This document shows positions 1 through 5,359 of a stretch of DNA of 5,761 bases, one piece after another. Source of the stretch: an uncultured Oscillospiraceae bacterium. GTDB lineage: Bacteria; Bacillota; Clostridia; Oscillospirales; Oscillospiraceae. A program made the position numbers and the translations under genes. The stretch lies in contig CAKTZP010000132.1 of the NCBI GenBank assembly GCA_934636045.1, positions 1 to 5,761 on the forward strand. The letters are read 5' to 3'. How positions within the stretch are numbered: position 1 is the stretch's first letter; each line of letters starts with the position of its first letter. The notes under the pieces are model-generated. The model was not told the DNA's origin and made no database searches. It worked only from the letters and a program-made list of their open reading frames with translations.

Positions 1-323
1 CACTGGAAACGCCGGTGGGCGAGGAGGACGACAGCCATCTGGGCGACTTTATTCAGGACGAGGAGGCCTTTGAGCCTGCCGATGCGGCGTCGTATGCGCT
101 GCTGCGCGAGCAGCTGGCGGACGTCCTGAAGACCCTGACCCCGCGGGAGGAGAAGGTGCTGCGCCTGCGCTACGGCCTGACGGACGGAAAGCTGCACACG
201 CTCGAGGAGGTTGGCGAGGAATTCAATGTTACGCGGGAACGCATTCGCCAGATCGAGGCCAAGGCGCTGCGAAAGCTGCGCCATCCCTCGCGTTCAAAGG
301 TACTGAAGGACTTCCTGAATTAA
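1..323 (+). CDS. rpoD: RNA polymerase primary sigma factor RpoD/SigA, C-terminal part (5' truncated by window)
   Basis: This is the C-terminal 106 residues of a primary (group 1) sigma-70 factor, read in the frame whose first full codon is at position 3 (the two preceding bases end the previous codon). It opens in region 3.2 with [17 protein letters not shown], a signature of housekeeping sigma factors. Region 4.1 follows ([15 protein letters not shown]), then the region 4.2 helix-turn-helix ([11 protein letters not shown] followed by [17 protein letters not shown]), which contacts the -35 element. The gene ends LKDFLN and stops at TAA 321-323, the normal C terminus of the family. The rest lies upstream of the window. 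Sigma-A directs RNA polymerase to TTGACA/TATAAT promoters, and promoters of that type are seen at 374 and 1376. The reading frame is intact and GC-rich. An alternative sigma (SigB/SigF/sporulation type) is unlikely because those lack this region 3.2 motif. Confidence 0.97.
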   Translation, partial: LETPVGEEDDSHLGDFIQDEEAFEPADAASYALLREQLADVLKTLTPREEKVLRLRYGLTDGKLHTLEEVGEEFNVTRERIRQIEAKALRKLRHPSRSKVLKDFLN

Positions 324-349
324 ATATAGATAGTCAAATTCTGAACCGT

Positions 350-374
350 GAAATTGCTCCGGAAAATTTCTTCT
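350..374 (+). terminator. possible weak terminator after rpoD
   Basis: GAAATT (350-355) and AATTTC (365-370) can pair around a 9-nt loop and are followed by TTCTT. The stem is short and AT-rich and there is no clean U tract, so this is a weak candidate only. It sits between the rpoD stop and the acpP promoter, where a terminator would be expected. Confidence 0.2.
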
Positions 375-401
375 TGACAATGCGCAAAAAAATCGTATCA
401 T
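374..401 (+). promoter_or_regulatory. sigma-A promoter for acpP
   Basis: A perfect -35 TTGACA (374-379) is separated by 16 bp from TATCAT (396-401), a good -10. Transcription would begin near 408, giving a leader of about 26 nt before the acpP start. The AT-rich spacer and the location just upstream of a highly expressed core gene support it. It is probably also the promoter for the downstream SRP RNA. Confidence 0.75.
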
Positions 402-421
402 ATCCGTAGAGAGAAATGAAC

Positions 422-426
422 GGAGG
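422..426 (+). promoter_or_regulatory. ribosome binding site deciding the acpP start
   Basis: GGAGG lies 7 nt before ATG 434. It falls inside the potential upstream extension beginning at ATG 416, which argues that 434 and not 416 is the true start. Confidence 0.75.
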
Positions 427-433
427 CAAGGAA

Positions 434-667
434 ATGTACGACCGTATCAGAACCTATCTTTCCCAGCAGCTCGATATCCCCGTGGAGGAGATGAGCCGCG
501 ACACGACGTTTGAGAGCCTGCATTTGGATTCTCTGGACATGATGGAAATGGTCATGGACATGGAGGAGGAGCTCGGCGTCGACTTCGAGATGGAAGGCGA
601 GATGAAGCTTGAGACCATCGGCGACCTCGCGGATTTCATCGACGACAAGCTGGCGGAAATCGGCTGA
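434..667 (+). CDS. acpP: acyl carrier protein
   Basis: This 77-aa acidic protein is a type II fatty acid synthase acyl carrier protein. It carries growing acyl chains as thioesters on a 4'-phosphopantetheine arm in the cytoplasm. The attachment motif is LDSLD, with the modified serine at Ser33; it is followed by the helix II segment MMEMVMDMEEELGVDFE, which is the usual docking surface for partner enzymes. Length and acidity are typical of the family. The start at 434 is chosen because GGAGG (422-426) lies 7 nt upstream; an in-frame ATG at 416 overlaps that site and has no ribosome binding site of its own. The gene is separated from rpoD by 110 bp and has its own promoter. No other fatty acid synthesis gene is in view, so it stands alone here. 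A specialised ACP for another pathway cannot be excluded, but nothing nearby suggests one. Confidence 0.95.
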   Translation: MYDRIRTYLSQQLDIPVEEMSRDTTFESLHLDSLDMMEMVMDMEEELGVDFEMEGEMKLETIGDLADFIDDKLAEIG

Positions 668-690
668 GCCGTAAAAAAAGACAACTGAAT

Positions 691-991
691 TTTCGACCCA
701 TGACAAGGTCGCACTAGTCGGGGAGATAGCGGTGCCCTGTAGCCTGCAATCCGCTATAGCAGGGATGAACTCCCGCACCCGGGTATTGCGTTGTGCCGCC
801 TGTCCGAATAAGCGGTGTTGAGGGGTCGGTCTCGCGCAACGGGCTCCCGTGAATCATGTCAGGCGGGGAACCGAGCAGCATTAAGCGGATCTGTCCGTGT
901 GCCGCGAGCAAGCCGATCCTGAGCTGGCTGTCCGGGAAACGGGTATTGCGCATGCTCAAATGCGGGTGTGCGATCTTGTCATGGGTCGAAA
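691..991 (+). ncRNA. ffs: large bacterial signal recognition particle RNA (scRNA, with Alu domain)
   Basis: This is the RNA core of the signal recognition particle, which binds Ffh and targets nascent membrane and secreted proteins. The Ffh-binding domain is diagnostic: GTCAGG (858-863), a CGG/CCG stem closed by the GGAA tetraloop (867-870), then AGCAGC (874-879). The 5' Alu-type domain reads GGGAGATAGCGGTGCCCTGT onward to AGCAGGG (about 721-764), closely resembling the Bacillus subtilis scRNA. Long-range pairing supports the fold: GGTCGG 824-829 with CCGATC 913-918, and CTCGCG 831-836 with CGCGAG 903-908. A small hairpin near the 3' end (CGCAT 949-953 with ATGCG 960-964) has a counterpart in Bacillus. 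The two ends form a perfect 17-bp helix, 691-707 with 975-991. The stated span includes this helix; the mature RNA is probably shorter, roughly 700-980. It starts about 25 nt after acpP and ends before a strong terminator. Confidence 0.95.
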
Positions 992-1002
992 GCTTATCAA
1001 CG

Positions 1003-1039
1003 AACATCCTCTGTGAAGCTCCACAGAGGATGTTTTTTT
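1003..1039 (+). terminator. strong intrinsic terminator of SRP RNA (and acpP) transcript
   Basis: A perfect 13-bp stem (1003-1015 with 1022-1034) closes a 6-nt loop, and a run of seven Ts occupies 1033-1039. It ends the SRP RNA transcript and, if there is no internal promoter, the acpP transcript too. Confidence 0.93.
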
Positions 1040-1057
1040 GTGCCAAGACACCCCGAG

Positions 1058-1253
1058 TCATTGCGAGGTTTGTGCAGCAAGCCGCCGGATTGTCCGAAAG
1101 CCCGAATTTGTCATTGCGAGGTTTGCGCAGCAAACCATCGGATTGCCACCAAGTTCCGAATTTGTCATTGCGAGGTTTGCGCAGCAAGCCGCCGGATTGT
1201 CCGAAGGCCTGAATTTGTCATTGCGAGGTTTGCGAAGCAAACCGTGGCAATCC
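1058..1253 (+). repeat. tandem array of four TCATTGCGAGG palindromic repeats
   Basis: TCATTGCGAGGTTTG begins at 1058, 1111, 1165 and 1218, a period of 53-54 bp. Each unit continues with GCAGCAA or GAAGCAA and a GGATTG or GGCAATCC end. The fourth copy is nearly a full palindrome: GGTTTGC and GCAAACC form a stem around GAA, flanked by ATTGC and GCAAT. Copies 1 and 3 share almost identical second halves (CCGCCGGATTGTCCGAA), so a two-unit block was probably duplicated. Repeats built on this core are dispersed through many bacterial genomes and are non-coding (established knowledge). The peptides read through them (such as SLRGLRSKP) are artefacts of the repeat. Confidence 0.88.
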
Positions 1254-1375
1254 GTTTCTCCGCTGCATGCCTTATCACCCGCCGATGCGGCTTAAAGCTT
1301 TTACAAGACTGCCAAATGACAAAAGAAATCAACGAATTATTTATGCAAAAATACAAAAGATGGCGAAATGTAATA
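1254..1375. other. intergenic stretch without recognised features
   Basis: Between the repeat array and the next promoter there is no open reading frame with a ribosome binding site, no tRNA-like fold and no terminator that I can see. The second half is AT-rich, consistent with DNA upstream of a strong promoter. Confidence 0.5.
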
Positions 1376-1404
1376 TTGACAAACGACAATTTGCATGGTA
1401 AGAT
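1376..1404 (+). promoter_or_regulatory. extended -10 sigma-A promoter for the Amidase_6 gene
   Basis: TTGACA (1376-1381), a 17-bp spacer and TAAGAT (1399-1404), preceded by TGG (1396-1398) as an extended -10 element. This is close to the sigma-A consensus with optimal spacing. Transcription would start near 1411, leaving a leader of about 146 nt before the start codon at 1557. Confidence 0.85.
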
Positions 1405-1410
1405 GAATAT

Positions 1411-1556
1411 AGAAGGAAGGCACCCCACCCGCAGCGCGCCCCGTCACCGCGCCGCGAAAACCAATGGAGGGACTGACCAATGGGCTGATAAAGCTTCATC
1501 CGGAGAGCAATTCGTAAATGTTTGTTTGAACAGACGAGTCAGAAAGGAGATTTTAT
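1411..1556 (+). promoter_or_regulatory. long 5' leader of the Amidase_6 gene
   Basis: The leader opens with a GC-rich block (about 1420-1455) containing the inverted GCGCG/CGCGC elements. It then has the short direct repeat ACCAATGG at 1460-1467 and 1477-1484 (17-nt period). It ends in a strong ribosome binding site, AAAGGAG (1543-1549), 7 nt before ATG 1557. It matches no riboswitch class that I recognise. Its length suggests room for regulation, but none is demonstrated. Confidence 0.35.
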
Positions 1557-3263
1557 ATGAAACGCTTTATCTATGTTGCACTCATCCTTTCCCTTTTCCT
1601 GCTTTTCACAATTTCTTGCGTCAATGCTACAAATTTGCCGATTTCCGGCAACTATAATATTACAGAGGAAGAGGCAATCGAGGAAGCCCTGCGGTATTTG
1701 AATGACTATACCACAATGACCTTCCTGTATGAGGACACGGCCTTGGTCGACTATCCGGCGCGCTTAGACGAAGAGCTTGGCGAAATGTCCATATCGCTCC
1801 CTGCGGATACATTTGCATGCGCTACCAATACACGAGAATATTTGAATCCGGATACGCTTACTGACCATACGGAGTATCTGGCAAAAAAAGCAAAATACTG
1901 GAAAGCCATCCGAGAGGTGCAGAATATTATCCGTGATGATTTTGCGGTCAATTATGAGCTTCTAAAAGTGAACGTGAGCGGAAATTATGCACAGGTTTGC
2001 GTGCTGGAGGAAAAGACGTATTTCTATCGTGGTGAAACCATCAAAACCTATGATAGTGATACCTTTGAGGTGTTTTTGGTTAAGGTCGGAGGCTCGTGGC
2101 GGGTTTTTGACATGTACACCGATGACGGCTTTGACACCGAATACCACGACGCTGTGTTCGATGTGGATGCAAAAATTGATGCGTTTACTAAAATGTATCA
2201 AAGTCTTCCAGAGGAAGAAGCCGTAATTATTCCAGAAGAACCAGCTGATGGAACAGTAGAACTGAATGCATCCTATTCTGCTCTAATGAGAAGCTATAAT
2301 AAAAACAATGCTGTGAACTATGCTTTTACTTATTCAAAACAAGATGCAGATGATGCAATCGCGTATTATAATAATAATTTTAGAAAATACAGGGCTGGGT
2401 ATGATTCAACACATAATGCTGATTGCATGAATTTTGTTTCGCAGTGTATTTATGCAGGTTTTTATGGAAGTAATGACCGTACTACAATTCGGACAAATAA
2501 AGCATTTCCACAAGATACTGACGGAAGTGTGCAATGGCATTTTGATGCGGGAGCGTGGCCTGCAATCAGTTCTTTTCGAGAGTATCTTGCGTATTGCAAA
2601 ACTGCCTCTGGTGAGAGCTATATGACCCATCAAGAGCATGAATATGCTTCTAGTGAGTACGAAGTTAGTGCTACGGCTGGTTGTGCTGCTATTGTAAGGG
2701 GCTCTTCTGGGGAACTCGGTCATGCAGTACTGATCGATACTGTATCGGGAAATCGACGTGATAAGATGTACTTTACCGGTCATACTTCTGACAAAAAACA
2801 TGCACTATTCTCTGATAGATATGATGATTGTAAAGTGCTAATTATAAATCCAGTCTCAATGACTGAGATAAAGCCATGCACAGGAGGGAACGGATTACAT
2901 GGCTACAGTACCTTTTCTTCTGTTGTGGGCGTGGATGCAACTTGCTATCGGTGCGGCTATTGCAAGTTGTACATCAAGAATACATTGCAAAACTGCGTTG
3001 CACAGGGTCGCTCGCTTCAGCTAAGCTCGACAACAAACCAGAAGGCCTACCGAATGTCTGCCAAAGTTGCCCTTTTGGATTCGAACGGAAATGAAACCTC
3101 GGTAACATGGATGGGAGAAAGCACCTACACAAACTCTTTTAGCTTTAATTATACTTTCACGCAAAAGGGATTGTATGCCATTACGGTATATGCCAGAGAC
3201 ATCGACCCAACCTATCCAGCTTCGGTATCGGTTTCTTCTACCTATACAATACGCTGCTATTGA
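1557..3263 (+). CDS. exported Amidase_6-domain protein (putative cysteine amidase/peptidase)
   Basis: This 568-aa protein begins with a signal peptide (MKRF, then a hydrophobic stretch to about residue 20); cleavage after VNA at residue 24 is likely. Residues 25-230 form an N-terminal region ending in an amphipathic strand pattern (TFEVFLVKVGGSWRVFDMY, 169-187) like NTF2-type folds (inference). Residues 238-432 match the Amidase_6 family: YNKNNAVNYAFTYS, then ADCMNFVSQCIYAG with the likely nucleophile Cys290, ELGHAVLIDTV with the likely catalytic His389, and YFTGHTSDKKHALFSD (405-420). Such enzymes are exported and thought to hydrolyse amide bonds, possibly in cell wall peptides; the substrate here is unknown. 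The C-terminal tail has a C-x2-C-x2-C cluster (Cys463, 466, 469), perhaps metal-binding, then a beta-rich end. It has its own strong promoter. GC content drops from 52% (2101-2160) to 28% (2281-2340), suggesting a mosaic gene. The Amidase_6 call is firm; the function is inferred. Confidence 0.88.
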   Translation: MKRFIYVALILSLFLLFTISCVNATNLPISGNYNITEEEAIEEALRYLNDYTTMTFLYEDTALVDYPARLDEELGEMSISLPADTFACATNTREYLNPDTLTDHTEYLAKKAKYWKAIREVQNIIRDDFAVNYELLKVNVSGNYAQVCVLEEKTYFYRGETIKTYDSDTFEVFLVKVGGSWRVFDMYTDDGFDTEYHDAVFDVDAKIDAFTKMYQSLPEEEAVIIPEEPADGTVELNASYSALMRSYNKNNAVNYAFTYSKQDADDAIAYYNNNFRKYRAGYDSTHNADCMNFVSQCIYAGFYGSNDRTTIRTNKAFPQDTDGSVQWHFDAGAWPAISSFREYLAYCKTASGESYMTHQEHEYASSEYEVSATAGCAAIVRGSSGELGHAVLIDTVSGNRRDKMYFTGHTSDKKHALFSDRYDDCKVLIINPVSMTEIKPCTGGNGLHGYSTFSSVVGVDATCYRCGYCKLYIKNTLQNCVAQGRSLQLSSTTNQKAYRMSAKVALLDSNGNETSVTWMGESTYTNSFSFNYTFTQKGLYAITVYARDIDPTYPASVSVSSTYTIRCY

Positions 3264-3283
3264 TGACCGCTGTGCAGCTGTAG

Positions 3284-3310
3284 TAAAATCTCTAAATAGA
3301 TTTTCTAATT
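3284..3310 (+). terminator. possible weak terminator after the Amidase_6 gene
   Basis: AAAATCT (3285-3291) and AGATTTT (3298-3304) are exact inverted repeats around a 6-nt loop, followed by CTAATT. The stem is entirely weak pairs apart from one G-C, so termination would be inefficient. It is the only stem-loop between the amidase gene and the lipoprotein gene. Confidence 0.3.
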
Positions 3311-3345
3311 GATGGAACCGATAAGATTACTTTCCGTCTATATCG

Positions 3346-3747
3346 ATAGAACGGCAATCAATGGATAACATTTTCTTTGAAAGGAAGGAAAATCATGAAA
3401 CGATTTGCTGCAATATTGTTGGTGACGGCGGTTTTGATTAGTTTGGCTGGGTGCGGCGGGACACTGCCGGCTACGGAGGCTTCGACGGAGCCGACAGAGG
3501 CGACGCGTCTCAGCACGGCCAGACCGGAGGAGACGACAGAACCACCGGTGCCGGAGGACACGGTGTATTCCTTTGAAGAGATGGACTATTATCTGACAAT
3601 TCCAGGTACTTGGGAAGGTCGCTGCACTGTGGAACAGGATGGGCAATCCGTCCGGGTTTCGACGGATGGAGCGGTGAACTTCACCCTGCTGGCTGTGCCG
3701 AACGACGAGCAGGCGCAGCAGCACGAGAACGAGGTACAGGAGGCCGG
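3346..3747 (+). repeat. direct repeat, copy 1 (lipoprotein leader and 5' coding region)
   Basis: This copy aligns without gaps to 5360-5761 (offset 2014 bp), with 18 mismatches counted by hand over 402 nt. The 49 nt before the start codon and the last 77 nt are identical. The match begins abruptly at ATAGAACGGC; sequence before that is unrelated. The 3' end of the repeat is unknown because the second copy leaves the window. Confidence 0.93.
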
Positions 3748-4336
3748 ATATCAGTTCTTCCGCGAAGGCTTTGCGTGGACATATTACCTACAGATTGAAA
3801 ACCCCTTCCCCGAGGATTTGACATGGAATTTCAGAGGCGTCGGGGACATGACCGATGTGACCGTCTGGGACGCTTGGATGCTTTTCTCGCCGGTCAGCGA
3901 CACCAAGGATGGGCATATGTGGGAGCTGGAGCTTCACGAGCTCATTGGATTGCTTCCTAATAGCGATAGCTTCTGCAGCAACCGCCTTGGCTTGCGTCTC
4001 GATTTTCCGGAAGAATGGCGCAATAGCTACATAGTTTTAACGCGCAGTGACCGCGTGGCCATTGCTCCTTCGGCAGAAGCTGTAGATAACCCACAACCAG
4101 ACCTTTCGCCAATTTTTCAACTCGTACGCTTGCGCGCAGATAGCGCAGAATCTGCCGAAGAATATGCAAAGCGAGAGGGTACCCTTGTAGCAAAGACCGA
4201 AGATGCAGAATACTACCTGATGCCGCCCCCAGACCAGATACCGGGTCTCTACAACGAAGCATGGTTGGACTATGAAGAAGTCTTCCGTACGGTTGTTTCC
4301 TTCACTGACGAGAATGCAGTCCTGTACTATGGTTAA
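3395..4336 (+). CDS. lipoprotein of unknown function, copy A
   Basis: This 313-aa protein is a predicted lipoprotein: a short positively charged start (MKRF), a hydrophobic stretch, and the lipobox LAGC with the lipidated cysteine at Cys20. A low-complexity Thr/Glu/Pro linker (21-56) would hold the folded part away from the membrane. The folded part appears to contain two related modules. Module 1 starts at about 58 (FEEMDYYLTIPGTWEGRCTV) and module 2 at about 195 (LGLRLDFPEEWRNSYIVL). Both show a hydrophobic strand, a P-x2-W or IP-x2-W turn, then alternating beta strands, suggesting an old internal duplication (inference). No catalytic motif is seen. The start at 395 of the 3000s (ATG 3395) is chosen for GGAAGG 7-8 nt upstream and the normal signal peptide; a TTG at 3377 would overlap that site. 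It is followed 43 bp later by a membrane protein gene, and a near-identical second copy begins at 5409. Confidence 0.88.
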   Translation: MKRFAAILLVTAVLISLAGCGGTLPATEASTEPTEATRLSTARPEETTEPPVPEDTVYSFEEMDYYLTIPGTWEGRCTVEQDGQSVRVSTDGAVNFTLLAVPNDEQAQQHENEVQEAGYQFFREGFAWTYYLQIENPFPEDLTWNFRGVGDMTDVTVWDAWMLFSPVSDTKDGHMWELELHELIGLLPNSDSFCSNRLGLRLDFPEEWRNSYIVLTRSDRVAIAPSAEAVDNPQPDLSPIFQLVRLRADSAESAEEYAKREGTLVAKTEDAEYYLMPPPDQIPGLYNEAWLDYEEVFRTVVSFTDENAVLYYG

Positions 4337-4379
4337 GAAAACGTCCGTAACCGCAGTGTAGACGGCTAGGAGAAAACCA

Positions 4380-4793
4380 ATGAAAACACAAAAGGTACTT
4401 TCCATCATCATTTTGATATTGTTTATTGCAACGTTACTTCCGCTTTGTACCTATTTGCAATATGACACTGGTGAGAGAAACTATGTGAATTATTATCGCT
4501 CCATTGGTGCGATTGCGGTCTTTTCGTTCCCGATTTCGGGGTTGTTTACGCTGATTGCGTTTTTCTTTGCCTTGGGCGTTGACCGTTGGCGGCTGCTGAC
4601 GTCCGGAATTTGGATTCTCGTGGCTGGGCTTTGGCCATTGCTGGCGTTACCACTGCGCTATCGTAGATTAGTGCCGAGGGTACTTCCGCCGGTCTGGTGC
4701 ATTATTGGTATGCAAATACTGGTTGGCCTCGTCTCCATCTTCCTTGCCGCCAACAAAAAGCGCTGGAATACAGACGGCAGACCGGTGAAATGA
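4380..4793 (+). CDS. four-helix membrane protein, paralogue 1
   Basis: This 137-aa protein has four predicted membrane segments: about 5-26, 42-66, 70-94 and 105-124. They are followed by a basic tail (KKRWNTDGRPVK). Charged and aromatic residues gather in the 25-42 loop and the RYRRLVPR loop after helix 3. A conserved core, PISGLFTLI (51-59) then LGVDRWRLLTSGIW, is shared with the next gene. It belongs to no family I can name. ATG 4380 is preceded by AGGAG (4368-4372) at 7 nt. It lies 43 bp after the lipoprotein stop with no terminator between, so co-transcription is likely. A role with the lipoprotein in the envelope is suggested by position only. Confidence 0.85.
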   Translation: MKTQKVLSIIILILFIATLLPLCTYLQYDTGERNYVNYYRSIGAIAVFSFPISGLFTLIAFFFALGVDRWRLLTSGIWILVAGLWPLLALPLRYRRLVPRVLPPVWCIIGMQILVGLVSIFLAANKKRWNTDGRPVK

Positions 4794-4873
4794 AAAAGGA
4801 ACGCATTCGTTAACAAGCGGAATTTCGATGCAGAGAGCTACTCCGGAGATAATGGAAAGGCGGTGAAGTAGCG

Positions 4874-5287
4874 ATGAAATTACAGCGTTTGTTTGCAGTA
4901 GTTACCCTGCTCCTGTTTCTTCTGACGTTTCTGCCGTGGGCGGTTTTTTCGATGGATGATCATGGCGCGGTCACTTATCTGGATTTCTACAGTCAAATTG
5001 CCAAATTGGGGATGATCGAGCTTCCCATTTCCGGGTTGTTCACCTTGATTTCCCTCGGGTTTGCGCTGGGGCTTGACCGGTGGCGGTTGCTGACGGCGGG
5101 AATCTGGCTTCTGATCGCCGGGCTGTGGCCGCTTGCGGCACTCGTCCTGCGCTATCACTGCCAAGTGGATACCGTTTGCCCGATGACGTGGTGCATTCTC
5201 TTTGCGCAGGTTCTTATCGGTGCGGTTTCCATCGCGCTTGCGGCTTATCGGAAGCGGTGGAACAATGAAGGAAAACCGATGAAATAA
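4874..5287 (+). CDS. four-helix membrane protein, paralogue 2
   Basis: This protein is also exactly 137 aa and aligns without gaps to the preceding protein, with 71 identical residues (about 52%) by hand count. Identity is highest at PISGLFTLI, FALG-DRWRLLT-GIW, AGLWPL, the WCI motif and the KRWN tail; the first extracytoplasmic loop (22-50) has diverged. Four membrane segments occur at the same places. The start ATG 4874 has AGGCGGTGA (4858-4866), a good Shine-Dalgarno, 7 nt upstream. The spacing from the previous gene is 80 bp. Its coding sequence is more GC-rich than paralogue 1, and the two are clearly older duplicates than the lipoprotein pair. Function unknown. Confidence 0.85.
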   Translation: MKLQRLFAVVTLLLFLLTFLPWAVFSMDDHGAVTYLDFYSQIAKLGMIELPISGLFTLISLGFALGLDRWRLLTAGIWLLIAGLWPLAALVLRYHCQVDTVCPMTWCILFAQVLIGAVSIALAAYRKRWNNEGKPMK

Positions 5288-5359
5288 AAGGGAAATACAA
5301 AAAAGAGCAGTAAAAAATTAAAATTATGGAACGCTATGGAGCTTGTTACGTCAATACCA

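Noticed and set aside
416..433. Upstream start for acpP at ATG 416
   Set aside because: It would place the ribosome binding site inside the coding region and add six residues not found in acyl carrier proteins.
398..778. Reverse-strand open frames over acpP and the start of the SRP RNA
   Set aside because: They lie opposite a clear acpP gene and a structured RNA, have no ribosome binding site and resemble no protein.
1058..1253. CRISPR array
   Set aside because: The copies are regularly spaced, but the sequence between the repeat cores is itself repeated (copies 1 and 3), so there are no unique spacers, and no cas genes are present.
1464..1517. A 17-codon frame in the leader of the amidase gene starting at ATG 1464
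   Set aside because: It has no ribosome binding site before it and no recognisable product.
1611..1622. Lipobox in the amidase signal peptide (TISC, Cys21)
   Set aside because: The -3 position is Thr rather than Leu/Val/Ile, and a type I cleavage site (VNA) follows directly, so a soluble or wall-associated exported protein is more likely.
714..1657. Open frames on both strands through the SRP RNA and the repeat array
   Set aside because: Their repetitive peptides (such as SLRGLRSKP or MLRKPRNDK) are simple translations of the palindromic repeats; they cross a terminator and a promoter and lack ribosome binding sites.
3309..3344. Promoter for lipoprotein copy A (TTGATG with TATATC)
   Set aside because: The spacing is about 24 bp, too long for sigma-A, and the elements are not present before copy B.
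3377..3394. TTG start upstream of lipoprotein copy A
   Set aside because: It overlaps the ribosome binding site, and ATG 3395 gives a normal lipoprotein signal peptide.
3338..3724. Reverse-strand frame conserved in both lipoprotein copies (also 5346-5738)
   Set aside because: Its conservation follows from the duplication of the + strand gene; it has no ribosome binding site and is opposite a clear lipoprotein.
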